DNA of 64,000 bases, from positions 1 to 64,000 of the forward strand of contig CAJOGN010000001.1 of assembly GCA_905234245.1 (NCBI GenBank), in the 5' to 3' direction. This stretch comes from an uncultured Lachnospiraceae bacterium. Lineage in GTDB: Bacteria > Bacillota > Clostridia > Lachnospirales > Lachnospiraceae. The notes beneath the pieces were generated by a model. The model did not search any database. It worked only from the letters and a program-made list of their open reading frames with translations, and was not told where the DNA came from. Made by a program: the position numbers and the translations under genes. This document shows, piece by piece, positions 1 to 7,373 of the stretch (positions are counted from its first letter, which is position 1; every line of letters begins with the position of its first letter).

Positions 1-99
1 TACGCAAAGGATCGTCTGGAGAATCACTACTAAGATACCCACCTACCCATGCATGGCAGATAGAGCGTAATGAACCAACCCATGCCCGGTCACAATCAT
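1..99 (-). other. Silent adhesin cassette 1 (truncated by window edge)
   Basis: Untranslated partial copy of the variable C-terminal module of the tail adhesin at 1009-2283. Read on the minus strand from the boundary atgattgtgac (revcomp of 89-99), it matches the expressed cassette at 1092-1178 base for base except for 12 extra bases (about 34-45). These add four codons, so the frame is kept (V-G-G-Y-L-S-S against V-S-S). There is no ribosome binding site and no start in this frame. The other boundary lies left of the window. It is probably the stored parent or sister of the module now expressed. Confidence 0.85.
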
Positions 100-136
100 T
101 ATGCTTGCCATCGTGTATCAACCCCTAATAAATAGT
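89..136. repeat. 48-nt direct repeat R, copy 1
   Basis: This 48-base segment starts with the cassette boundary gtcacaatcat and ends in cctaataaatagt. It recurs at 798-845 in the same orientation with one mismatch (c/t at 112). It closes silent cassette 1 as the second copy closes the block of cassettes 2-5. It also contains gcttgcc (103-109), the inverse of the ggcaagc found at the opposite cassette edge. Confidence 0.85.
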
Positions 137-149
137 TTAATGGTAAAGA

Positions 150-296
150 GGCAAGCACCTGCAGATGACACCCAATCAGCATCCGCCCATTGATACATCC
201 GAAAAGCACCGAGATGACTAGGCTCATGAGCGCACATACTCCCAACCAGTGGATATGCCACAACAGATGGGTTGCTAGATAACCAGTCACAATCAT
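150..296 (-). other. Silent adhesin cassette 2
   Basis: 147 nt (49 codons) between ggcaagcacc (150-159) and gtcacaatcat (286-296), the same boundaries as the expressed cassette at 1026-1178. On the minus strand it reads D-C-D-W-L-S-S at the start, has G-A-F in the middle and ends V-S-S-A-G-A-C-L. It keeps the DCD, GAF and GACL landmarks of the expressed module while the rest differs. It has no start codon or ribosome binding site in this frame, so it is a donor sequence and not a gene. Confidence 0.85.
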
Positions 297-308
297 ATTA
301 GATTACTA

Positions 309-473
309 GGCAAGCACCAGTCATTGGGCGGGGCGACGCCCCGCCTTTATCTGCGCCGAGAGCGAAGGCACCAAAGTGGGTCCTTGCAGCATCTGTTTGT
401 CCATAGATCTTTCCACCACCAATATTGAGGTAAATGAGTTGATCCCTGTGAATCCACTTCCAGTCACAATCAT
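309..473 (-). other. Silent adhesin cassette 3
   Basis: 165 nt (55 codons) between the same two boundary motifs (309-318 and 463-473). The minus-strand reading opens D-C-D-W-K-W-I-H, has T-H-F-G-A-F-A-L in the middle and closes M-T-G-A-C. It lies 12 nt from cassette 2. The reading frame is open throughout and the length is a multiple of three. It contains a GC-rich hairpin-like stretch (gggcggggcgacgccccgcc at 326-345). Confidence 0.85.
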
Positions 474-485
474 ATCAACATCAGA

Positions 486-659
486 GGCAAGCACCTGTAT
501 AAAACACGGGTGCATCATCAGGATTCACCCCATGCATAGCCATAGCACCAATACGCCCAGTATCATACGAGTTGGAGTTTGCAAATAGTCCTTGCATTCT
601 TGCATGAATTGTCCCTGCACTCGGAACCCATGATGCAAAATGATGGTAGTCACAATCAT
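486..659 (-). other. Silent adhesin cassette 4
   Basis: 174 nt (58 codons) between ggcaagcacc (486-495) and gtcacaatcat (649-659). The minus-strand reading opens D-C-D-Y-H-H-F and closes F-Y-T-G-A-C-L, with I-G-A-M at the place of GAF. The frame is open with no stop. It is 12 nt from cassette 3. It is the longest complete cassette in the array. Confidence 0.85.
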
Positions 660-667
660 GATCTGGA

Positions 668-808
668 GGCAAGCACCAAAATACCAGAATCCATAACTCG
701 CCATCGTTGCATAAAACGCACCAATCTGAGGATCCGGGTAGGAGTCTGCCCCACCATAAGCAGCCATAGCTGATCGATCCAAAGCTATTCCATAGTGGTC
801 ACAATCAT
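668..808 (-). other. Silent adhesin cassette 5
   Basis: 141 nt (47 codons) between ggcaagcacc (668-677) and gtcacaatcat (798-808). The minus-strand reading opens D-C-D-H-Y-G-I-A and closes F-W-Y-F-G-A-C-L, with Q-I-G-A-F in the middle. It is 8 nt from cassette 4 and is the copy nearest the expressed gene, separated from it by the terminator at 851-894. Confidence 0.85.
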
Positions 809-845
809 TATGCTTGCCATTGTGTATCAACCCCTAATAAATAGT
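798..845. repeat. 48-nt direct repeat R, copy 2
   Basis: Second copy of the repeat at 89-136 (one mismatch). Together the two copies bracket the block of silent cassettes 2-5. They could support homologous exchange of the whole block, or they mark an old duplication of a cassette end. Confidence 0.85.
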
Positions 846-850
846 AGGGA

Positions 851-894
851 TAAAAAAATAACGAGGTTACTATTTAACAGTAACCTCGTTATTT
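851..894 (-). terminator. Rho-independent terminator of the adhesin gene
   Basis: Perfect 16-bp stem (856-871 with 879-894), 7-nt loop, followed on the minus strand by a T-run (complement of 852-858). It ends transcription coming from the adhesin, so the cassettes beyond it should stay silent. Confidence 0.85.
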
Positions 895-969
895 GTTGTA
901 TTATAACGTAGTAAAAATATTTATATCCGATTATCCTATATATTAGATATACTAGGAAAAATTTTGGGC

Positions 970-988
970 AGGGGGATTTCATCCCCCT
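970..988 (-). other. GC-rich hairpin just downstream of the expressed cassette
   Basis: An 8-bp perfect stem agggggat/atccccct with a 3-nt loop, 20 nt past the adhesin stop codon. On the minus strand it is followed by gcccaaaattttt, so it may be a first, weak terminator. A hairpin just after a variable region is also seen in diversity-generating retroelements, but no reverse transcriptase or template repeat is found here. Confidence 0.5.
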
Positions 989-1008
989 TGCATCCCCCTG
1001 GAAGGAGA

Positions 1009-2283
1009 TTAGTCAATGAAAGAGAGGCAAGCACCGACAGACCAACTATACCAACCAGAAACAGAGTCGTATACGATAATAAATGCACCTCTACGCAAAG
1101 GATCGTCTGGAGAATCACTACTAACCCATGCATGGCAGATAGAGCGTAATGAACCAACCCATGCCCGGTCACAATCATATGTAGTAGAAGAACCACCTGT
1201 ATCAGTGGGGAGTCTACCATATTTGTTACACCGGTTACCTTTGATGTAGCCGTTAGCAGATGGAGTTTCACCAGCATTATCATAACCGTCACCAGTGGTA
1301 TTATAAGGACCCTTAAAGGAGACCTTATAAGTACCATGGTCATTGATTAGACCAGCAATACGCTCCCACTGGTTGCCCCACCAGTCTTCCATGTGGAATA
1401 CTTTATGCTGAAGCTTAGTATCAGTGCTACCCCAGAACTGGCCACCCTTAATCATGGTCTCAACGGAACCGGGTGTAACCATACCGTAGTTCTGAGCAGG
1501 ATCATCAACATAGGAGGAAGAGTCACCGTTACCAAAGACAAGCTGCGTGTTAGTGCTCTTGCCCATTAGAATCAGGAAAGCATTGATTAGCATTCTCTGA
1601 CCCCAAGTTCTAGTGTACCAACCATTCGTATTACCTGTAGGACGAGCGGTAGAATTGTTAGCCTGAGCAGCAGCAATTTCCTGAGCAGCTGTCTTAGACT
1701 TAATATGGACTTGGCCAGCAATACTTCTTAGTTTAGTATCAACTAAGCTACCAGCAAACATAGCCAGGAAGATTTCATTTACTACAGTACCGTCCTGCTT
1801 GGTATGAGCGATAGCCTGGAAGTTATCGTTTACCTTAACATCAGAGACTTCAAGATACTCATAGTTAGCATCTTCATACATAGCAATGTAAGCCAGGGGA
1901 ATTCTAGCCATTGCATTACCAGCAAAGTTAGGATTATTGTAATCGGAAGCGGTACCATCAGCCTTTAGGGTATAATCATTGGGATTCAGCTTATAAGCTA
2001 CAGTACCATCATAATTTAGCATGACGGGATAGTTGCCTTCAACGAAGAAAACTTTCGCCCAATCACCGTAATCGAAAGCGCCAGTATCATAGTTCATATG
2101 TGCAGGAGTCATACCAACTGCATTATGAGTATACTGAACACGGGTATAAGGGTTAGAATCGGATTTGGAAATCTTAACGCCATAAATAACCGCACCGGCG
2201 CTGCCCATATTCTTTAGAATATTTTCGGTATCAACCTTAACAGCATCCAAGGTCGGCTTATCAGCTACTTGAATTGTAGGCAT
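1009..2283 (-). CDS. Tail-fibre adhesin with exchangeable C-type-lectin-like tip
   Basis: 424-aa protein starting MPTIQVADK, with AAAGGA 10 nt upstream; a longer in-frame start at 2358 has no good site. The N-terminal ~300 residues are probably fibre or baseplate attachment. The second half has the W-W-G-N-Q-W-E-R segment and scattered W/G/C residues typical of the formylglycine-generating-enzyme/C-type-lectin fold used by variable phage and bacterial adhesins. The last ~55 residues, from Y-D-C-D to G-A-C-L, are encoded by the exchangeable cassette 1026-1178. Five silent alternatives lie downstream. Likely role: host receptor binding at the tail tip, with specificity changed by cassette replacement. 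The fold assignment comes from family knowledge; the cassette boundaries are seen directly. Confidence 0.75.
   Translation of the reverse strand: MPTIQVADKPTLDAVKVDTENILKNMGSAGAVIYGVKISKSDSNPYTRVQYTHNAVGMTPAHMNYDTGAFDYGDWAKVFFVEGNYPVMLNYDGTVAYKLNPNDYTLKADGTASDYNNPNFAGNAMARIPLAYIAMYEDANYEYLEVSDVKVNDNFQAIAHTKQDGTVVNEIFLAMFAGSLVDTKLRSIAGQVHIKSKTAAQEIAAAQANNSTARPTGNTNGWYTRTWGQRMLINAFLILMGKSTNTQLVFGNGDSSSYVDDPAQNYGMVTPGSVETMIKGGQFWGSTDTKLQHKVFHMEDWWGNQWERIAGLINDHGTYKVSFKGPYNTTGDGYDNAGETPSANGYIKGNRCNKYGRLPTDTGGSSTTYDCDRAWVGSLRSICHAWVSSDSPDDPLRRGAFIIVYDSVSGWYSWSVGACLSFID
1026..1178 (-). other. Expressed variable cassette inside the adhesin gene
   Basis: 153 nt (51 codons) between ggcaagcacc (1026-1035) and gtcacaatcat (1168-1178), the same boundary motifs that flank each silent cassette. 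It encodes the segment from D-C-D-R-A-W to V-G-A-C-L, with the conserved R-G-A-F in the middle. Only five codons (S-F-I-D and stop preceded by L) follow before the gene ends. Confidence 0.85.
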
Positions 2284-2383
2284 AATATTCAATTCCTTTC
2301 TATGATATTTTATAAAATAAATATTACTGGTGGCATCTAATATGATATGGGATACCACCAGTGAATACTTATATTATAATCTT

Positions 2384-2701
2384 TTAGTCGGAATATTCAA
2401 TCTGCAGAATACCATCGACTACTTTGAATCTGCATCCATTGAGCATATCATCGATATCTTGTTTAGCATATCCTTCTCTTACCTTAGTCATATCATCATT
2501 GGTATAGTCATTAGTGGATAGACCTTTACCATCGACTTGATCGACTTTATCATTTATGGCACTCTCAACATCCGTTCCATCGGACATGTAAACGAGAGAA
2601 GCTAATGTTTTAACTAAGAAAGGGACTTTTTCTTTCAGATTACCAACAACACCCAAAGGATTCTTAAAGAAAATACCGACAGAAAATTTAGTAGTTGCCA
2701 T
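2384..2701 (-). CDS. Short tail-fibre-associated protein, paralogue of 2743-3627
   Basis: 105 aa with an AGAAGGTG site 7 nt upstream. Its first ~60 residues (F-S-V-G-I-F-F-K-N-P-L-G and D-G-K-G-L-S-T-N-D) and its last ~20 (D-D-M-L-N-G ... G-I-L-Q-I-E-Y-S) match the two ends of the 294-aa neighbour, but the repeat region is absent. It therefore looks like the same protein without its repeat shaft. It probably belongs to the tail-fibre assembly. No enzymatic motif is seen. Confidence 0.6.
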   Translation of the reverse strand: MATTKFSVGIFFKNPLGVVGNLKEKVPFLVKTLASLVYMSDGTDVESAINDKVDQVDGKGLSTNDYTNDDMTKVREGYAKQDIDDMLNGCRFKVVDGILQIEYSD

Positions 2702-2742
2702 TTCAACACCTTCTTTCTATGAAGAATCTGGTGATACATTTC

Positions 2743-3627
2743 TTAATTTGAGTATGTTACTTCAAGAATGCCATCAGAATTGACACTGAAAATCAGGCCA
2801 TTCAGCATTCCATCAATCTGGGTCTTACTATAAGCAGAGACATCAGATGCAGTTAATGTAATATCAGCAGAGAGTGCTTTATTATTAACTTTTCTGGATG
2901 TAGGTACAGCAGAAACGTCAGCCGCAGACAGTGTGACATCTGCACTCAATGCTTTATTATTTACCTTACGAGTGGTAGGTACTGCGGAGACATCAGCAGC
3001 ATCTAGAGTGATATCTGCACTGAGGGCCTTATTATTGACTTTGCGAGTAGTAGGAACCGCAGAGACATCTGTTGCATCTAGAGTAATATCAGCAGAAAGT
3101 GCTTTGTTATTAACTTTTCTACTTGCAGGTACCTTATCATCAAGAGCAGATTTTGTAGCTGCCTGAGTCATAGCACCATCGGTATTTGATCCAGTAGCAG
3201 TATATAGTTTAGTAATACCAGGAGTAGTGGCATTACCTGTTTCATAAGTTGTATCGCTAGCTGGAATGCCAAGAGCTGTAATATCAGATTTTTCAACTGC
3301 TACAGCTGTACTGATATGTCCATGCTTGTCGGTTGTGATTTTATATAGACCAGAGGTCTTATTACCACCAGATGCAGAATCTGGATGGGTATAATTTTGT
3401 AAACTGGATAACTTGGTCTTTTCATCGTTCGTAAAATCATTCGTAGAAAGACCCTTACCAGAGACAGCGTCCACTTTGTTTGCAAGAGCTTGTTCTACAG
3501 TTAAACCGGTTGTAAGATAAACAAGATTTGCTAAAGTCTTTGGTAAGAATGGAACTTTCGCAGCTAGAGAACCAACATCCCCAAGAGGGTGCTTATAGAA
3601 AAGACCGACAGAAACTGATTTAGACAT
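2743..3627 (-). CDS. Tail-fibre protein with four 25-residue repeats
   Basis: 294 aa with an AAAGGGGA site 7 nt before the ATG. The N-terminal cap (S-V-G-L-F-Y-K-H-P-L-G) and C-terminal cap (L-N-G-L-I-F-S-V) are shared with 2384-2701. Between them lie four near-identical 25-residue repeats of the type RKVNNKALSADITL-D-A-x-D-V-S-A-V-P-T, a pattern common in phage tail-fibre shafts and collar-like proteins. It lies upstream of the adhesin in the same transcriptional direction. Role as a fibre shaft or connector is inferred. Confidence 0.65.
   Translation of the reverse strand: MSKSVSVGLFYKHPLGDVGSLAAKVPFLPKTLANLVYLTTGLTVEQALANKVDAVSGKGLSTNDFTNDEKTKLSSLQNYTHPDSASGGNKTSGLYKITTDKHGHISTAVAVEKSDITALGIPASDTTYETGNATTPGITKLYTATGSNTDGAMTQAATKSALDDKVPASRKVNNKALSADITLDATDVSAVPTTRKVNNKALSADITLDAADVSAVPTTRKVNNKALSADVTLSAADVSAVPTSRKVNNKALSADITLTASDVSAYSKTQIDGMLNGLIFSVNSDGILEVTYSN
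2826..3125 (-). repeat. Four tandem 75-bp coding repeats
   Basis: Four copies with a 75-bp period inside the gene at 2743-3627, differing mainly at third codon positions. Copy number could change by slippage or recombination without breaking the frame. Confidence 0.8.
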
Positions 3628-3740
3628 AAGCGTCCCCTTTCTGTAAATCTAATTTCATGCTTCTTCAGTTCTCAGAACATGGAGATTTACATAGTTTAAA
3701 ACACACGTTAAAATTAAATTAATGTAAACCCACTATTTTA

Positions 3741-4700
3741 TTAAATAGTCTTGGCTAGTTCTGAGTAGAAATGATTGATATTCTTTACATTTTTAATTAA
3801 GTCATTCAATGCAGTTTGACTAATTAAGAAGCTCCCCAGGATTACATTTATAATCACAAAGAATACATAAGGTAAATAATCCAGTGACATAATTGAAGAT
3901 CCATGGAAAGTATTAATGAACTGCTCAATAAAATATCTTGTATTTAAATCACTCAGTCTCGGAGAAAGAGTCTTTAAATACTGAATCATATCGTTTATAT
4001 CTTTGATTTGAGCAGCATCATATCCTGTCTTTACAAGATCAAGATCGAGTTGCTCAATAAATTTCAAATTAATTTGTGCATAAGATTCAATTAGAGAAGC
4101 ATTTGGATATTCCCAAATTTTCTCTAAGAAGAATCTTGTAATTACATACACAGCTTTATCATATAGAATTTTATCTGTTGTGATAGCATATCCTTTGGTA
4201 AGAATACGAATCATCATAGCAACATATACATCGGAACAAATCCTCATTAGTGCTACATTGCGCTGTAACTTCATGGGATTTACTTGCATCTGTAATGCCA
4301 CATATGCAGACTCCATTAATGCATATAGTTGTTTTACTGGAATACTTAAAGTGTTATTCTTGTCAATAACACCAAAAGATGCAATAAAAATAGTAGCAAC
4401 AATTCTACCATTATTATTCTTACGAATAATGAATGGAAGTGAAGCTCCTATTTTTGTTTCTCTCGAGTAAAGTAATTCGATATCTCCATTATCAAAAGCC
4501 TGTAAGACCTTTAAGGACAATGGAGAAATTGCAACTTTTTTAATTTGCATGTATTGCTCTTCAAAATAACTAGAATCAAGAGATACACCAGTCTTTAAAT
4601 ACTTAACAAGTTTCTCGATGAGCATATTTGCAGAATTAAAAGACTTATAGATATAAGAATCTTCCAAAGTTGATTCCTGTAGGAAACCATTGTATTCCAT
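3741..4700 (-). CDS. Unknown protein, helical, hydrophobic C-terminus
   Basis: 319 aa with a consensus AAAGGAGG site 8 nt before the ATG. It is mostly helical with no motif I recognise. Residues ~277-300 (L-P-Y-V-F-F-V-I-I-N-V-I-L-G-S-F-L-I) could form a membrane or buried helix. It is the first gene of the leftward tail-gene block and is divergent from the phosphoesterase at 4954. A virion or assembly role is possible by position only. Confidence 0.6.
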   Translation of the reverse strand: MEYNGFLQESTLEDSYIYKSFNSANMLIEKLVKYLKTGVSLDSSYFEEQYMQIKKVAISPLSLKVLQAFDNGDIELLYSRETKIGASLPFIIRKNNNGRIVATIFIASFGVIDKNNTLSIPVKQLYALMESAYVALQMQVNPMKLQRNVALMRICSDVYVAMMIRILTKGYAITTDKILYDKAVYVITRFFLEKIWEYPNASLIESYAQINLKFIEQLDLDLVKTGYDAAQIKDINDMIQYLKTLSPRLSDLNTRYFIEQFINTFHGSSIMSLDYLPYVFFVIINVILGSFLISQTALNDLIKNVKNINHFYSELAKTI

Positions 4701-4816
4701 CTTATACCTCCTTTCCTAGCACATTACATGGATTCCACACCTTAATAATAAGTTCATCTAAATAAATAGAAAAAGTTGAGATACCCAAGAATCTTCCTTC
4801 AATAACTAAGTGATAA

Positions 4817-4858
4817 TTAATTACTACCTAAACAGTTTCGTAATATAATGTGTTCCAT
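4817..4858 (-). other. 13-codon leader ORF with strong ribosome binding site
   Basis: ATG-GAA-CAC...TAA encoding 13 residues, preceded by TAAAGGAGG at 7-nt spacing. It lies between the divergent promoter region and the gene at 3741-4700. The site is as strong as that of any real gene here, so it may be translated. A leader-peptide role is speculative. Confidence 0.3.
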
Positions 4859-4888
4859 TATTTTACCTCCTTTAAAATTATTTTCTAT

Positions 4889-4920
4889 AAAGACTACTGG
4901 GTTCTGACTCAGTAGTCTTT
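4889..4920. promoter_or_regulatory. Hairpin/inverted repeat in divergent intergenic region
   Basis: 11-bp perfect inverted repeat aaagactactg/cagtagtcttt with a 10-nt loop, between the divergent genes at 4700 (minus) and 4954 (plus). No T-run follows on either strand, so an operator or leader hairpin is as likely as a terminator. Confidence 0.4.
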
Positions 4921-4953
4921 AAGCTATAAATTTATAAAAAAGAAGGGGTTGAA

Positions 4954-6117
4954 TTGAAATATAACGGGATTGTAATATCAGATATCCATTTTGGAGCATC
5001 TGATGTAGAGAGTTTGAAAAAAGAGCTAATAGAAGTATTTCTCTATTATTTAGAGAATATGAAGAAGATTGATTTTATCATTATAGATGGAGATTACTTC
5101 GATCATAAAATATATTTAAATGAGAAGGCATCCTATTATGCACTTTCATTCATGGATAAATTAGTCAGTATATGTAAAGAACATAATTGTCCAATTAGGT
5201 TAATATATGGAACAGAATCACATGAAGTAAATCAATATGGTATTTTCTCTATGTATAAAGAAGATAAAGATTTGGATTTCAAAGTTATCTATACAGTAGA
5301 GGAAGAAGAATTACTCCCTGGTATGAATGTACTATATCTACCGGAAGAACACATTTATTCTAAAAAAGAATACTATAAGGAATACTTTGAGAATAAAAAT
5401 AAATATGACTATGTTTTTGGTCATGGAGTCATTCAGGAAGTAATGACTCATGTAACTCGAAATTCTACAAAAAAAGAATCAGATAGAAAAAAGACACCTG
5501 TATTTTCTTCTGCTGAGTTTCTAGATATTTGTAAAGGGCAAGTATACTTTGGTCACTATCATATTAATACAAATATTAATGATAAGATTTTTTATGTAGG
5601 CTCATTCTCGAGATGGTGTCATGGAGAGATGCAGCCCAAAGGATTCTATCATATTACATATGATAAAGACAAAGAGAAGTATACACAGAAATTCATAGAG
5701 AATTATCTTGCTAAGAAATACATTACTTATACATATGGATATAATTCATCCGTTATGAATTCAGAAGAAGATTTACTAGATGAACTGAATAAGAAAGATA
5801 AACTAATCAATATAGAAGAATCTGACCATGTCTGTTATGTATTTAATATACCAGAAAATCATCCAAATCCAGAGTTTATTATAAATATCTTAAATGAGAG
5901 ATATAAATTCAATGAGAATGTGAAAGTAAATATAACGAATGGATATGTAGAGAAAAAGAGAAAAGTAAATAAAGAGAGATTAGATTCTGTTATAAATGAA
6001 TTCCCTATGGTATTTGATAAATCAGTACAGATAGAAGATAAAGTATATTATTATATAAAGAAAAAATATGATAGAGATATTGAAGAATCTCATATTAAAA
6101 AATACTTATATGAATAA
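4954..6117 (+). CDS. SbcD/Mre11-like metallophosphoesterase
   Basis: 387 aa starting at TTG, 4 nt after AGAAGGGGT. It carries the calcineurin-type metal-binding series in order: D-I-H (10-12), G-D-Y-F-D (46-50), G-T-E-S-H in place of GNHD (86-90), F-G-H-G (~145) and G-H-Y-H (~200). This order and length match the SbcD/Mre11/T4 gp47 nuclease subunits, which process DNA ends and hairpins with an SMC-like ATPase partner. That partner (SbcC/gp46) is not in the window. It is a single-gene unit ending at the convergent terminator 6118-6155. A different DNA or RNA phosphoesterase cannot be ruled out. Confidence 0.75.
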   Translation: MKYNGIVISDIHFGASDVESLKKELIEVFLYYLENMKKIDFIIIDGDYFDHKIYLNEKASYYALSFMDKLVSICKEHNCPIRLIYGTESHEVNQYGIFSMYKEDKDLDFKVIYTVEEEELLPGMNVLYLPEEHIYSKKEYYKEYFENKNKYDYVFGHGVIQEVMTHVTRNSTKKESDRKKTPVFSSAEFLDICKGQVYFGHYHINTNINDKIFYVGSFSRWCHGEMQPKGFYHITYDKDKEKYTQKFIENYLAKKYITYTYGYNSSVMNSEEDLLDELNKKDKLINIEESDHVCYVFNIPENHPNPEFIINILNERYKFNENVKVNITNGYVEKKRKVNKERLDSVINEFPMVFDKSVQIEDKVYYYIKKKYDRDIEESHIKKYLYE

Positions 6118-6155
6118 AAAAGAAGAGGATACATATTTCAGTATCCTCTTCTTTT
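6118..6155. terminator. Bidirectional terminator
   Basis: 15-bp perfect stem aaaagaagaggatac with its complement, A/T-rich on both sides, between convergent genes ending at 6117 and 6163. Confidence 0.85.
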
Positions 6156-6162
6156 CTTTTAC

Positions 6163-7362
6163 TTATTTAGTGGTTAAATACTCTGAAGTCTTAACAAAGA
6201 AAGACCTCACAGTATTTTCATCAAATGCTAATTTAGCTTCGCCATCATCGTCACTGCAGTAAATAGTCATTTCCGTGATACTGCTCTTATAACGTGTATG
6301 ATACATCCTTATTTTTAAATCGTCAATGTCTTTGTAGTTAAACGTCGTGACGTTTCCGTCCATTGTATTTATCTCGACAATGAATTTCCTATCCTCATTA
6401 AATTCTGCTTTACACTCAGTGATAAAGTTGGTGACGGGTTCCTCAATAGGTTCAAGGGCTCTTCTTACCTTTAATTCAACCGGCATCTTTCTCAGGTGCG
6501 GTTCATTCATTTTCAGAAATATATCCAGGTCCTTATCTTCTATGACAAAGTAGTCATAAGCATCTCTATATCTATTCAAGATCATCGGGCGAATATGAAT
6601 ATCATGAATCTCATATTTTTCGCTCAGTGAAGATACTTTATGATATAAACCCCAGAGATTTTCATAATATCCAATCTTACGTTTATGAATGTTTGCGTTC
6701 TTATTATATCTATAGCGAACGCTCACCCAAACCGCCAGTACTCCTGACACCTCTCCAGCTTTCTTGGTAGTTGTATAGAGAGAAGCATTCATATCACGTA
6801 TGTATTCACACAACGAAGTCAAAAAGCTACTGAAAGTAGTTCTTTCTTTCTTTTCATCCAGAGTGAACAGTTCTTGTTCAGTGCCTTGAGTTTCCTCTTT
6901 CTTGGCCTCAATAGGGTCTTCAACTTTGGACTCATGCTCTATCAGTTTGGATTTATAATGCTTCACATACCGACGATTTTTTACAATCACAAATCGGTCC
7001 TTCTTTTTACCCTTGATACAAACCTGAAGATTTATAATATCTCCAAGAGTAGTGATAATAGAAACTGAATCGAGGATGTTAAAACAACGATGGGGACCGT
7101 ATCTAAACTTTTCTTTCTTACCGGTTTCAGGGTTATACATAGAACCCTTAACCTTGAATCTCACACTAATTCCGTATTTTGCAATAGCGGAAATGATGAA
7201 TTCTCTAATTGTTCTCGGATTAGTTTCCGGGCAAATGTCGAATCCACTCTCTTTATATCTTTCTAATACACTACTACTTAGAGAGTCTTCACTTATCTCT
7301 ATAGTGCGTACGGTTTCAATCAAGGGCTCTCCCATGGAAAATTTACCGGCGTAATATTTCAT
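6163..7362 (-). CDS. Unknown, MKYY-family paralogue 1
   Basis: 399 aa with a GAGGT site. It belongs to a local paralogous set with 7374-8219 and 8318-8713. All begin M-K-Y and carry a segment of the form (P-x-S/T-x-x-E-F-I/L). The two longer ones also share a C-terminal stretch around S-E-K-Y-x-I-x-x-x-x-I-R followed by F-V/T-I-x-x-x-x-x-x-I-F-x-K-x. No catalytic motif is recognised. It is transcribed leftward with its neighbours. Confidence 0.6.
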   Translation of the reverse strand: MKYYAGKFSMGEPLIETVRTIEISEDSLSSSVLERYKESGFDICPETNPRTIREFIISAIAKYGISVRFKVKGSMYNPETGKKEKFRYGPHRCFNILDSVSIITTLGDIINLQVCIKGKKKDRFVIVKNRRYVKHYKSKLIEHESKVEDPIEAKKEETQGTEQELFTLDEKKERTTFSSFLTSLCEYIRDMNASLYTTTKKAGEVSGVLAVWVSVRYRYNKNANIHKRKIGYYENLWGLYHKVSSLSEKYEIHDIHIRPMILNRYRDAYDYFVIEDKDLDIFLKMNEPHLRKMPVELKVRRALEPIEEPVTNFITECKAEFNEDRKFIVEINTMDGNVTTFNYKDIDDLKIRMYHTRYKSSITEMTIYCSDDDGEAKLAFDENTVRSFFVKTSEYLTTK

Positions 7363-7373
7363 AATTTAATACC

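Noticed and set aside
99-830. Short minus-strand ORFs beginning M-I-V-T-G or M-I-H-N-G in the cassette array
   Set aside because: They start inside the boundary motif in a different frame from the adhesin or have no ribosome site. They are by-products of the cassettes, not genes.
1-1035. Diversity-generating retroelement (variable region, hairpin, template repeats)
   Set aside because: The cassettes differ along their whole length and in length, not at adenine positions of one template. No reverse transcriptase or accessory gene is present in the window.
89-1178. CRISPR array from the recurring short motifs
   Set aside because: The two motifs alternate, intervals are 141-174 nt and open in frame, and no cas gene is near. 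This is a coding cassette array.
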